Assembly: GCA_016744555.1 (NCBI GenBank)
Contig: JADGED010000043.1
Location: forward strand, 1 to 14,867
Direction of reading: 5' to 3'
Length of the DNA stretch: 14,867 nucleotides
Source of the DNA: Desulfuromonadaceae bacterium
Lineage (GTDB): Bacteria; Desulfobacterota; Desulfuromonadia; Desulfuromonadales; Geopsychrobacteraceae
Under the pieces are notes generated by a model that ran no database searches, was not told the origin of the DNA, and saw only the letters and a program-made list of their open reading frames with translations. Below are positions 7,089-14,694 of the stretch, piece after piece. The position numbers were made by a program, and so were the translations under genes. Position 1 is the first letter of the stretch. Every line of letters starts with the position of its first letter.

Positions 7089-7096
7089 TCTAAACT

Positions 7097-9001
7097 GTGA
7101 TAAACAAACAGAACCCCCTTAAAAAGGTTATTCGCTTTATTACCTTTACCGACCTCCCCATAAGAAAAAAATTCATCCTATTTGCTTTCGGTGTCCTATT
7201 TTGGTTTGTAATGCTTACCGGAGCATCATTTCACGCACTTATAGACGTCAATGTTAAAACTACTCAGCTGGTAAACACCCTGCTACCATACAAAAACTTA
7301 GCTCACGAAACATTGCAGCACGCCCACGAAATTTCCCATTGGACAGTAAAGCTTAAAGAGATTAGCTCAATAGACCAGCTGCATCTTAACCTTACGCAAC
7401 TAAACCGCAACATTGACCATATTTACGACAACCTACGTTATGTCAATTCAAGAACCTCGGCATCACCAATAAATCTACTTTGGAGTCGAATGACTGGCCT
7501 TGACTGGCTAGATAATGAAGCGAATGAAAAATATGTCAAAACCATAACTGCCAACACAAGAGAACTCTCTAATATACTTGACAATATTAGCAGTGACAAA
7601 GAAAGACTCTTACAAAAAAACCAAAATTCATCCGCCCTCAATAATGCAATCGCAAAATTTACTGCAACACGAAAACTACTTGAGACAGACTGCAACGATT
7701 TTCTTAAAGTTATCGACCGCCAATCGGCTAATTATTCTGCAACCATTACCACGACGACAAAATATGCGTTTTGGATAATATTGATAGTTCTCATTTTTGC
7801 CACTGGGTTGTTAGCTATTTTCACCTTTTGGATTTCAGCTTCAATAGTTAAACCAGTAAATTCAATGATTGAGAAAATTCACACCTTAGCAACTGGAAAT
7901 GTCGATCTTACTGATAAAATTGAAATTTGTTCAGATGATGAAATCGGAGCAATGTCCGCTGAATTCAATGAATTAATGGATACTGTGCATGGGATGACCG
8001 TGTACAAACACGTAATCGAAGAAGACTCTACAATTGAAGATGTTTATTCGCGGATGGGGGAAGCATTCCATACCAATGTTGGCATCGACACTTACCGCAT
8101 CTACGAAGTCAGCTCTGATTTCAAAACTATGAAATCGGTATTCCCATTTTCTATCTCTGAAAATGAACTTGATTGTGATGCCGACATCTTAAATTCTTGC
8201 GATCTATGTCGAGCGGTTAAAACCGGACACGAAATCTCTTCCCTTACTTATGATCGCGTCTGTAAGCAGTTTAAACATGACCAAGAAAAATGCCATGTTT
8301 GCATTCCGATGATTATTGGTGGTCAAGCCGGCGGAGTAGTACAACTTACTTTTGATAAAACCGGTGAAAATGCAGATTCTAGAGCAAAAATTGAGCAGAG
8401 GGTAGCAAAGGCTGAAGCCTATATCAAACAATCGCTATCGGTAATTGAAGCTAAACGCTTAATGGAGACACTGCGCGACTCGACTCTCAGAGATCCAATG
8501 ACTGGATTATTAAACCGCCGCTTTCTCCAAGACCAAGCTGCATACATTATTTCTGGTACCATTCGGCGGAAGAAGAATGTTGCTATGCTGATGTGTGACA
8601 TTGACTACTTTAAGCAAGTAAACGATAAATACGGGCACGATGCAGGAGATGCAGTTCTTATAGAGACTACCAAAAGCTTATCCGATTCGGTACGCGACAC
8701 AGACATCGTTGTGCGCTTTGGTGGCGAAGAATTTTTAATCTTATTGGTAGACGTTGAACCTGGTGATGCCATTGCTGTAGCAGAAAAAATTCGTGAAAAC
8801 GTCGCTGAAAAAATCTTTACCGTTGGGGCAGAGAAGTTCCATAAAACAATTAGTATAGGTATTAGCGAATTTCCAAAAGACACAGATGCTTTCTGGCAGT
8901 CAATCAAATATGCTGACGTTGCCCTATACCAAGCCAAAGAAGGTGGCCGCAACCAAGTGGTTCAATTTGAGCCAAGCATGTGGTCTGAAGATCAATTCTA
9001 G
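7097..9001 (+). CDS. Transmembrane HAMP-GAF-GGDEF diguanylate cyclase
   Basis: A 634-residue sensor enzyme predicted to make c-di-GMP. In order: cytoplasmic N-tail (1-23), TM1 (24-48), a periplasmic helical sensor region (about 49-222), TM2 (223-250), HAMP (about 250-302), a GAF-like domain (about 310-420), a coiled linker (about 425-460) and GGDEF (about 463-625). The active site GGEEF (542-546) and I-site RDTD (533-536) are intact, as are DPMTGLLNRR and DIDYFKQVNDKYGH. The GAF-like region is Cys-rich: C360, C368 and C371 (CDLC), C389, and C399 and C402 (CHVC). Related Geobacter-type cyclases keep some of these, and a metal, haem or redox role is possible. The start is GTG at 7097, with GGAGG (7081-7085) 11 bases upstream. 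ATG alternatives lie too far inside and would remove TM1. It is monocistronic, ending at a terminator at 9009-9041. Confidence 0.92.
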   Translation: MINKQNPLKKVIRFITFTDLPIRKKFILFAFGVLFWFVMLTGASFHALIDVNVKTTQLVNTLLPYKNLAHETLQHAHEISHWTVKLKEISSIDQLHLNLTQLNRNIDHIYDNLRYVNSRTSASPINLLWSRMTGLDWLDNEANEKYVKTITANTRELSNILDNISSDKERLLQKNQNSSALNNAIAKFTATRKLLETDCNDFLKVIDRQSANYSATITTTTKYAFWIILIVLIFATGLLAIFTFWISASIVKPVNSMIEKIHTLATGNVDLTDKIEICSDDEIGAMSAEFNELMDTVHGMTVYKHVIEEDSTIEDVYSRMGEAFHTNVGIDTYRIYEVSSDFKTMKSVFPFSISENELDCDADILNSCDLCRAVKTGHEISSLTYDRVCKQFKHDQEKCHVCIPMIIGGQAGGVVQLTFDKTGENADSRAKIEQRVAKAEAYIKQSLSVIEAKRLMETLRDSTLRDPMTGLLNRRFLQDQAAYIISGTIRRKKNVAMLMCDIDYFKQVNDKYGHDAGDAVLIETTKSLSDSVRDTDIVVRFGGEEFLILLVDVEPGDAIAVAEKIRENVAEKIFTVGAEKFHKTISIGISEFPKDTDAFWQSIKYADVALYQAKEGGRNQVVQFEPSMWSEDQF

Positions 9002-9008
9002 CCAAAAC

Positions 9009-9041
9009 GCCCCGCACTTTGCCATTCAATTGGTGCGGGGC
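9009..9041 (+). terminator. Hairpin terminator after the GAF-GGDEF gene
   Basis: GCCCCGCAC (9009-9017) pairs perfectly with GTGCGGGGC (9033-9041) over a 15-base loop, 7 bases after the stop codon. It is followed by ATATTT, so the U-tract is weak but the GC-rich stem is strong. Confidence 0.7.
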
Positions 9042-9160
9042 ATATTTAAATCAACTAAATATCAATTCAAAATTTCACACCTTCATTTTGAACAACGTCA
9101 ACAATCTCTCCCACAAAAGCAAACCAACACGACTGCAACTTTAAATGTATTTTTTTAATT

Positions 9161-9204
9161 TATCCTATTAAAATATTTATTTATTATGCTAGGCTAATAG
9201 GATA
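9161..9204 (+). promoter_or_regulatory. Perfect 10-bp dyad bracketing the likely promoter of the bd-like/multihaem operon
   Basis: TATCCTATTA (9161-9170) and TAATAGGATA (9195-9204) are exact inverted copies, 34 bp start to start. Between them, TATTAT (9182-9187) is a good -10, with a poor -35 (TTTATC, 9159-9164) under the left arm. The right arm would fall close to the transcription start. This suggests a repressor or activator site that controls the operon, though as RNA it would also form a 10-bp stem with a 24-base loop. I cannot name the regulator. The rest of the gap (9042-9160) is AT-rich with no gene I can support. Confidence 0.5.
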
Positions 9205-9256
9205 GTTCTAACCGTACACATTGAGACACCAGTCAATAAATATTGGAGGAGATTCG

Positions 9257-10330
9257 ATGAACCCAGCTGCACTGATCCCTACCCCAGATGCCATTCCAGT
9301 CCCTTGGGGATGGTTCTACGTTTTACTGATGTTAACCTTTCTGCTTCACCTTTTAGTCATGAATGCCATGCTTGGTGGGGGCATTATCGCCCTGATCAGC
9401 GCATTAAAAAATGGCAAACAAGACAACTTAATAGGTAAAGAGATCGGCTACAAATGGCCATATACTATCGCCTTTGCTGTCAACCTTGGAGTCGCACCAC
9501 TGTTGTTCGTACAAGTCCTGTATGGGCAGTTTATCTACAGTAGTAGTGTATTGATGGCAGTCTGGTGGTTTTCAATTTTCGGATTACTAATACTTGCCTA
9601 TTACGCTGCCTATCTATACGACTTCAAGTTTGAAGCATTAGGTAGCTTACGGGTTTTTGTCCTAGAATTTGCCGTTTGTATATTGCTTTACATTGCCTTC
9701 ATGTTCAGCAACAACATGACCATGATGTTACAACCGGATGCATGGCAAGCCTACTTTGAAAACGGCAGCGGCACCTTAATCATGCTGAGTGATTCATCGC
9801 TGTTCCCACGCTACCTCCACTTTGTCGTGGGTGCAGTTGCGGTAGCAGGGTTATTTATTGCATTGATCGGCCATTTTAACTTTATTAAAAGTGCCGTAAA
9901 CAAAGAGGCATTAATCTCTAAAGGGATGAAATACTTTACTTACGCTACTGCCATTCAAGTTTTTATCGGATTCTGGTTCCTGATAGCGTTACCAAAACAG
10001 GTAATGATGGTATTTATGGGCGGCAGCGCTTACGGAACAGGCTTACTGCTAGTAGGAATCATCTTAGGATTTGCAGTTCTTTATTGCGGCTATAAACAGA
10101 TGGTTATCGCCTCTTCATCAATAACCTTAATCGCTTTAATTGATATGATCTTTATGCGCGACCTAGTCCGCATTGCCTATTTAGAACCATACTTTAAAGT
10201 TTCTGATCTAGTAGTAAAACCAGAATACTCTTCATTAATTCTATTTCTCGCAACGTTTGCCCTCGGTTTGGGGATGATCGCTTATATGCTAAAACTTGCC
10301 TTTGGTTGCCGTAAGGAGGTAAGCAAATGA
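9257..10330 (+). CDS. CydA-like (CydA'-type) multi-pass membrane subunit of a bd-superfamily complex
   Basis: A 357-residue integral membrane protein with 8-9 hydrophobic helices (about 18-50, 68-92, 98-122, 130-153, 184-210, 226-253, 262-280, 283-303, 325-349). Helix 1 reads LLHLLVMNAMLGGG. Its H31 and following Gly-rich turn match the pattern in the next protein (VVHVLVSHFAVGGG) and in CydA, where this His binds a high-spin haem. A second His, H188 in FPRYLHF at the start of helix 5, sits near where CydA places its low-spin b558 ligand. I infer a CydA-derived partner subunit, as in the two-CydA (CydAA'-type) branches of the cytochrome bd superfamily, and not an ordinary CydB. No CxxCH is present. 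The ATG at 9257 follows GGAGGAG (9245-9251); an upstream TTG at 9221 has no such site. The stop overlaps the next start (ATGA at 10327-10330), so translation is coupled. Confidence 0.72.
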   Translation: MNPAALIPTPDAIPVPWGWFYVLLMLTFLLHLLVMNAMLGGGIIALISALKNGKQDNLIGKEIGYKWPYTIAFAVNLGVAPLLFVQVLYGQFIYSSSVLMAVWWFSIFGLLILAYYAAYLYDFKFEALGSLRVFVLEFAVCILLYIAFMFSNNMTMMLQPDAWQAYFENGSGTLIMLSDSSLFPRYLHFVVGAVAVAGLFIALIGHFNFIKSAVNKEALISKGMKYFTYATAIQVFIGFWFLIALPKQVMMVFMGGSAYGTGLLLVGIILGFAVLYCGYKQMVIASSSITLIALIDMIFMRDLVRIAYLEPYFKVSDLVVKPEYSSLILFLATFALGLGMIAYMLKLAFGCRKEVSK

Positions 10331-12966
10331 ATTATCCAGTCTGGGATTTAACCACCTTTGGCGGTGGCTTTATTATTGCTCTTGTTGCAGTTGTTCACGT
10401 TTTAGTCTCCCACTTTGCAGTCGGTGGTGGATTGTTTCTCGTTTTACTAGAACAAAAAGCTTACAAACAAAATGACGATGGCTTGCTCGGCTATGTAAAA
10501 AAACACAGCAAATTTTTTCTACTCCTAACCATGGTTTTCGGTGGGCTAACTGGCGTTGGTATTTGGTGGACAATTGCCCTCCTTAACCCTGCTGCTACCT
10601 CTAGTCTAATTCATACTTTCGTATTTGGCTGGGCTGCTGAATGGGTGTTTTTCCTCACCGAAATTATTGCCCTATTCATCTATTTTTACACTTTTGGCAA
10701 GATGGAGCGCAAAAAGCACCTCATTATCGGCTGGCTCTATTTCTTTAGTGCCTGGATGTCGTTGTTTTTAATCAACGGTATCATTGGCTATATGCTCACC
10801 CCCGGTGCATGGATTGAGGACCACAGCTTCTGGTCTGGCTTTTTCAATCCAACTTTCTGGCCATCATTGGTTTTCCGTACCGGACTATCACTAGTTCTTT
10901 GTGGCGTGTTTGGATTTGTCACTGCAGCTTTTTTAAAGGATGCAAAGTTACGCCAAAACATCATGCGCACCTGTGCTATGTGGGTTGCCATTCCTTTTAC
11001 CCTAATGGTTGCTGGCGGCTGGTGGTACTTCAATTCTATTCCAGAACCAGCAATAACGATCATTCTAGAAAAATCACCAGAAATTGCCAACTACCTGCAA
11101 CTACTGGCCTGGGCAATGCCAATCTTTTTTATCGCCTCAATGGTTATGCTAATTCGCTTACCTAACAGTTTTCAACGGGTATTTTGTTTTGTCATTGTCG
11201 CCATTGCTCTGATCTACTTTGGCGCTTTCGAGTTTATTCGTGAGGGTGGACGGCGTCCATTCATTATCTATGACTACATGTATTCAAATCAGGTCTATGT
11301 CGACGATGTTCCCGAAATTCAAAAGAATGGCTTTTTGACCAAAGCTAAGTGGACTGAACATAAAGAGATCACCCCTGACAATTTGCTAGCGGCAGGAAAA
11401 GACCTTTTTAAATATCAGTGTAGTGCTTGCCACTCAGTGGGTGGAGTACTTAACGACATAATGCCTCTTATTAAGAAATACGATTCCCCTTTTGGTATGG
11501 ACTCTAAACTTAATGGTTTAGGCAAACTCAATCACTACATGCCACATTTTATGGGCACAACAGAAGAACGTTGGGCGCTGGCTAGCTATATTGTCCAAGA
11601 ACTTAATGGGATTAATCCTCAGGACACCGCTAACCTAGTAATTGACGCCAAAGAATTACCTGTAACTATTCCACCATTCGATAAAGAAAAGGATGAATAC
11701 GTTTTACTGGCGTGGAACAATCTTGGAATGCATTGTATCTCCGATAGCGACCCATTCTGGATTTTACTACCACCTGCTAACGATTTGTATGCTCAATTAG
11801 TCAAACGTGGGGACTCACCAGAAATAATTACCGAGGGTGTAGAAATTAGTTACCAAGTACAAGAAGGGTTTGAATATCCAGAAAAACAGGTTCAATTTTG
11901 GAATTATGCCGATAAACTTCTTGGCGCCAACCTAGCGCCAGGTGTTGGTGTTGGTGGACTCAAAGTATCTGGTTTGATGAACCTCGAAGAAGACCATGCT
12001 GCCTTTACAGCGCCATTTATTCCGGTAGTACCTTACCCAGAAGATGGCAGTTTTAACCCGTTCCCAATTTTCACTATCACTGCCAAAGATAAAGAGACCG
12101 GCGAAATATTAATGACAACCAAAACCGTAGCGCCAACTTCAACCGAAATGGGTTGTAAAAATTGCCACGGTGGCGGCTGGCGTGTTGCCAGTGTTGCTGG
12201 TTTCACTGATGAAACGAGCCTAGATGTCCTTGCTGCTCACGATAAAAATAGTGGCACTAACCTAGTTGAGCGGGCAACAAATGGTGAACCGATGCTCTGT
12301 CAATCTTGCCACGCTGATCCAGTTCTTGGCACTAAAGGGGATCCAGAACTCTTAAACTTCCCCGCAGCTATTCATGGCTGGCATGCTAATTTCTTAACTG
12401 ATCGTGAAGGCATGGATGCCTGCGTTGCCTGCCACCCATCACGCCCAGATGGCCCGACTCAATGTTTCCGCAGCCACCATTCTGAGTTTATGGACTGTAC
12501 AAGCTGTCACGGCACCATGGAAGACCACTCCTTAAGTCTACTCAAGCATGAGCTTGAGGCGGGTAAAAAAGGTGCCGCACGACTGATGGAAAACTTACAA
12601 GCACGGGTAGTAGATTCAGTTGAAGACATCAATCCACGCATCCCATGGATGAACGAACCTGACTGCTTAAATTGTCACGAAGATTTCGACATGGGTAGCA
12701 CCACCGATGCATTCAACACTTGGACCGCAGGTGGCGACGAACTGTTCCGTAACCGTCACGACCAAATGGAAGCTATGATGTGCGCTGCCTGTCATAGTAG
12801 CCCTCATGCAGTTTATCCTGCGACACTCAATAAACTAGGGGAAAACCGGGATAGCATTCAACCTTTACAATACCAGGGCAATGATCGTCCAATTGGTAAT
12901 GACTGCACCGTTTGCCACACTGTGCAACCTGACTTTGAGGGGCACCACCCTAATTCTTTACGCTAG
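10327..12966 (+). CDS. CydA-like membrane core fused to an eight-CxxCH cytochrome c (OR-C-like bd-superfamily protein)
   Basis: An 879-residue fusion. Residues 1 to about 305 hold eight membrane helices resembling cytochrome bd subunit I: H24 in helix 1 (high-spin haem ligand position), E105 and E112 in helix 3 (compare E99/E107 of E. coli CydA) and REGGRRPF at 305-312. Eight helices, an N-out start as in CydA and the c-haems imply a periplasmic C-terminus. The helix 6-7 loop is only about 20 residues, so the quinol-binding Q-loop is absent. A class I-like monohaem cytochrome c follows (CxxCH at 365-369, probable Met ligand near 405-409), then an unassigned domain (about 450-605, LGMHC at 466-470). 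Seven more CxxCH lie at 610, 658, 699, 724, 780, 819 and 860. It probably links membrane haems to periplasmic cytochromes; donor and acceptor are unknown. The perfect AAGGAGGT (10313-10320) lies 6 bases before the ATG. Confidence 0.85.
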   Translation: MNYPVWDLTTFGGGFIIALVAVVHVLVSHFAVGGGLFLVLLEQKAYKQNDDGLLGYVKKHSKFFLLLTMVFGGLTGVGIWWTIALLNPAATSSLIHTFVFGWAAEWVFFLTEIIALFIYFYTFGKMERKKHLIIGWLYFFSAWMSLFLINGIIGYMLTPGAWIEDHSFWSGFFNPTFWPSLVFRTGLSLVLCGVFGFVTAAFLKDAKLRQNIMRTCAMWVAIPFTLMVAGGWWYFNSIPEPAITIILEKSPEIANYLQLLAWAMPIFFIASMVMLIRLPNSFQRVFCFVIVAIALIYFGAFEFIREGGRRPFIIYDYMYSNQVYVDDVPEIQKNGFLTKAKWTEHKEITPDNLLAAGKDLFKYQCSACHSVGGVLNDIMPLIKKYDSPFGMDSKLNGLGKLNHYMPHFMGTTEERWALASYIVQELNGINPQDTANLVIDAKELPVTIPPFDKEKDEYVLLAWNNLGMHCISDSDPFWILLPPANDLYAQLVKRGDSPEIITEGVEISYQVQEGFEYPEKQVQFWNYADKLLGANLAPGVGVGGLKVSGLMNLEEDHAAFTAPFIPVVPYPEDGSFNPFPIFTITAKDKETGEILMTTKTVAPTSTEMGCKNCHGGGWRVASVAGFTDETSLDVLAAHDKNSGTNLVERATNGEPMLCQSCHADPVLGTKGDPELLNFPAAIHGWHANFLTDREGMDACVACHPSRPDGPTQCFRSHHSEFMDCTSCHGTMEDHSLSLLKHELEAGKKGAARLMENLQARVVDSVEDINPRIPWMNEPDCLNCHEDFDMGSTTDAFNTWTAGGDELFRNRHDQMEAMMCAACHSSPHAVYPATLNKLGENRDSIQPLQYQGNDRPIGNDCTVCHTVQPDFEGHHPNSLR

Positions 12967-13003
12967 TAGAGGTTAGGTTTTCATATCAAGCGATCAATCA
13001 ATA

Positions 13004-13032
13004 TTGGGGCGAGCGAATCAAGCTCGCCCCAA
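13004..13032 (+). terminator. Strong hairpin terminator after the multihaem operon
   Basis: TTGGGGCGAGC (13004-13014) pairs perfectly with GCTCGCCCCAA (13022-13032) over a 7-base loop, 37 bases after the stop codon. CTATTTC follows, so the U-tract is modest. Confidence 0.78.
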
Positions 13033-13105
13033 CTATTTCATGACACCTACCCCCCCTAACAGTATCCATATTTCTTCCATTTTTTTTACACAATTAGATT
13101 CTAAG

Positions 13106-13169
13106 GTTTAATCCTCCACAGCCCCACACAACCATGTGGGATAAAGCTGCTAAAACGAAGGGATTAAAC
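13106..13169 (+). promoter_or_regulatory. Multi-stem leader ending one base before the CotH lipoprotein start
   Basis: GTTTAATCC (13106-13114) pairs perfectly with GGATTAAAC (13161-13169), which includes part of the GAAGGGA ribosome binding site and ends one base before the ATG at 13171. Inside, CAGC (13119-13122) pairs with GCTG (13146-13149) and CCCACA (13123-13128) with TGTGGG (13135-13140); the two inner stems stack, with a 5-base ATAAA bulge. The fold would hide the start, as in translational switches or RNA thermometers. I do not recognise a known riboswitch class. The stretch 13033-13105 has pyrimidine runs and no gene. Confidence 0.5.
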
Positions 13170-13170
13170 T

Positions 13171-14628
13171 ATGCCAAACTTATCATCCTCCGGCACTCTG
13201 CCTTATCTTTCCAAAAGCATTTTACTGATAGTGGTTTTAAGTTCCATATTATTTGCCGCTGGTTGTAGTGGGGGCGGTGGTAGCGATAGCTCATCTACTA
13301 GTTACACTAACGATACAACCGAAGAACTCGTGGTTGAAATTACCGATACCGTTTTCGAAGCAATTGACTGGACTGATGAAACCCATAGTAAAAGTGCCGA
13401 CCCTAATTTTACTGAAGTCTTTGATGATACTCAAGTGAAGCGCTTCGACATTGTGGTCACCGAAGAGCGTTGGCAACTTATGCTGGACGACATGACCGCG
13501 ACTTATGGTCAATTTGGAAGCAGCTCTGGCGGGTCTTCGTTGATCGATACTGATGAAAACCCAATTTTTGTCCCTGCCGACGTCGTGTATAATGGGATAC
13601 AATGGTATCGAGTTGGGATTCGCTTTAAAGGCAATTCGTCCCTGCAAAGCAGCTGGCAAAGCGGTATCCTCAAGCTGTCTTTCAAGTTGGACTTTGATGA
13701 ATTTGAAGATGACTACCCGCAAATTGATAACCAACGGTTTTATGGGTTCAAAAAATTTAGTCTCAAAAACAACTTTGATGACGAGTCTTTGATGCGTGAA
13801 AAAGTTGCAGCTGATGTATTCAGAGATGCTGGGGTCTCAATTTCTCATACCGGTTTTTACCAATTATACGTAGATCATGGTGATGGCCCAGAGTATTTTG
13901 GCCTATACACGCTAGTGGAAGAAATTGATGACACGGTCATAGAAACCCAGTTTTCCGACGATGATGGCAATTTATATAAGCCAGAAGACGGCAGTGCCGA
14001 CTTTGTTGAAGGGACATTCAGTGAAGACGACTTTGAGAAAAAAACCAACGAAGATGATTCAGATTGGTCTGATATTGAAGCTTTATTCAGCGCATTACAC
14101 GCCGACACCCGTACCACCGATGCAGCAAGTTGGAGGGCGGGGCTAGAAGCAGTCTTTAATGTCGATGGCTTCCTAAGATATCTGGCGGTCAACCAAATTA
14201 TTCAAAACTGGGATACCTATGGACGAATGGCCCACAACTACTATCTCTATAACAATCCAGATACTGGCATACTTTCGTGGATACCTTGGGATAACAACGA
14301 AGCCCTACAAGAGGGCAAACTATACGGTGCGTTAGATCTAGACTTCTCCAATTTAAATGATTCAAACTGGCCTTTGATTGCTAAAATATATGCTGATGAT
14401 GTGTATAAAGCCACCTACGAGGATTACCTAGACGATGTAATTGCTGGTGCCTTTAATCCCACGGACATTAAAGCAAAGTATGATGCTTATGCGGACTTGC
14501 TTGAAGATTATGCTTATGCAGAAAGCGCCCCTTATACCTTCTTAGAAAGTAACAGCGACTTTACCAATGCAGTGACTGAACTAAAATTACATGCGGATGA
14601 TCGAGCAACAGCAGTTAGCAACTACTAA
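13171..14628 (+). CDS. CotH-kinase family lipoprotein
   Basis: A 485-residue secreted protein. A hydrophobic signal (about 15-31) ends in LFAAGC with C32 as the likely lipidated Cys, followed by a Gly/Ser linker, so it is probably anchored in the outer or inner membrane facing the periplasm or outside. The CotH fold (about 88-380) follows, with the family landmarks RVGIRFKGNSS (147-157), FKLDFD (171-176), YTLVEEIDD (246-254), NLYKPED (267-273), NWDTYGRMAHNYYLY (346-360, catalytic-loop D348) and PWDNNE (372-377, likely metal ligand D374). CotH proteins of spore coats and pathogens are atypical kinases that phosphorylate secreted proteins; the target here is unknown. The protein is rich in Asp/Glu, fitting an extracytoplasmic acidic or calcium-exposed protein. 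GAAGGGA (13157-13163) lies 7 bases before the ATG. It is preceded by its own leader hairpin and is probably monocistronic. Confidence 0.88.
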   Translation: MPNLSSSGTLPYLSKSILLIVVLSSILFAAGCSGGGGSDSSSTSYTNDTTEELVVEITDTVFEAIDWTDETHSKSADPNFTEVFDDTQVKRFDIVVTEERWQLMLDDMTATYGQFGSSSGGSSLIDTDENPIFVPADVVYNGIQWYRVGIRFKGNSSLQSSWQSGILKLSFKLDFDEFEDDYPQIDNQRFYGFKKFSLKNNFDDESLMREKVAADVFRDAGVSISHTGFYQLYVDHGDGPEYFGLYTLVEEIDDTVIETQFSDDDGNLYKPEDGSADFVEGTFSEDDFEKKTNEDDSDWSDIEALFSALHADTRTTDAASWRAGLEAVFNVDGFLRYLAVNQIIQNWDTYGRMAHNYYLYNNPDTGILSWIPWDNNEALQEGKLYGALDLDFSNLNDSNWPLIAKIYADDVYKATYEDYLDDVIAGAFNPTDIKAKYDAYADLLEDYAYAESAPYTFLESNSDFTNAVTELKLHADDRATAVSNY

Positions 14629-14658
14629 AAAGCGATTCACAACTTTTCACCGTGATAA

Positions 14659-14694
14659 AAACCCAGGGTAAACAAGGTTGGTTACCCTGGGTTT
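14659..14694. terminator. Bidirectional hairpin terminator between convergent genes
   Basis: AAACCCAGGGTAA (14659-14671) pairs perfectly with TTACCCTGGGTTT (14682-14694) over a 10-base loop, 30 bases after the CotH stop. A-rich sequence on the left and TTT on the right suit termination from both sides. The last base is also the end of the stop codon of the minus-strand gene. Confidence 0.72.

Noticed and set aside
7011..7096. c-di-GMP riboswitch before the GGDEF gene
   Set aside because: The conserved c-di-GMP-I and -II sequence elements are not present; only generic stems are seen.
9221..9256. TTG start extending the first operon gene by 12 residues
   Set aside because: GGAGGAG at 9245-9251 sits in the right place for the ATG at 9257, and the extension lies in the probable leader.
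11722..11736. LGMHC as a haem c site
   Set aside because: There is one Cys only, and the order is Met-His-Cys and not CxxCH.
12763..12963. A frameshift or truncation at the C-terminus of the multihaem protein
   Set aside because: The last CxxCH is followed by a natural short tail, and a strong terminator sits just downstream, so the gene appears complete.
13046..13088. Pyrimidine-rich C-run and T-run before the CotH gene as a repeat or termination signal
   Set aside because: There is no hairpin directly before the T-run and no second copy of the whole segment; the true terminator is at 13004-13032.
13291..13734. 147-codon minus-strand ORF
   Set aside because: Antisense to the CotH gene, with no recognisable motif and no ribosome binding site.
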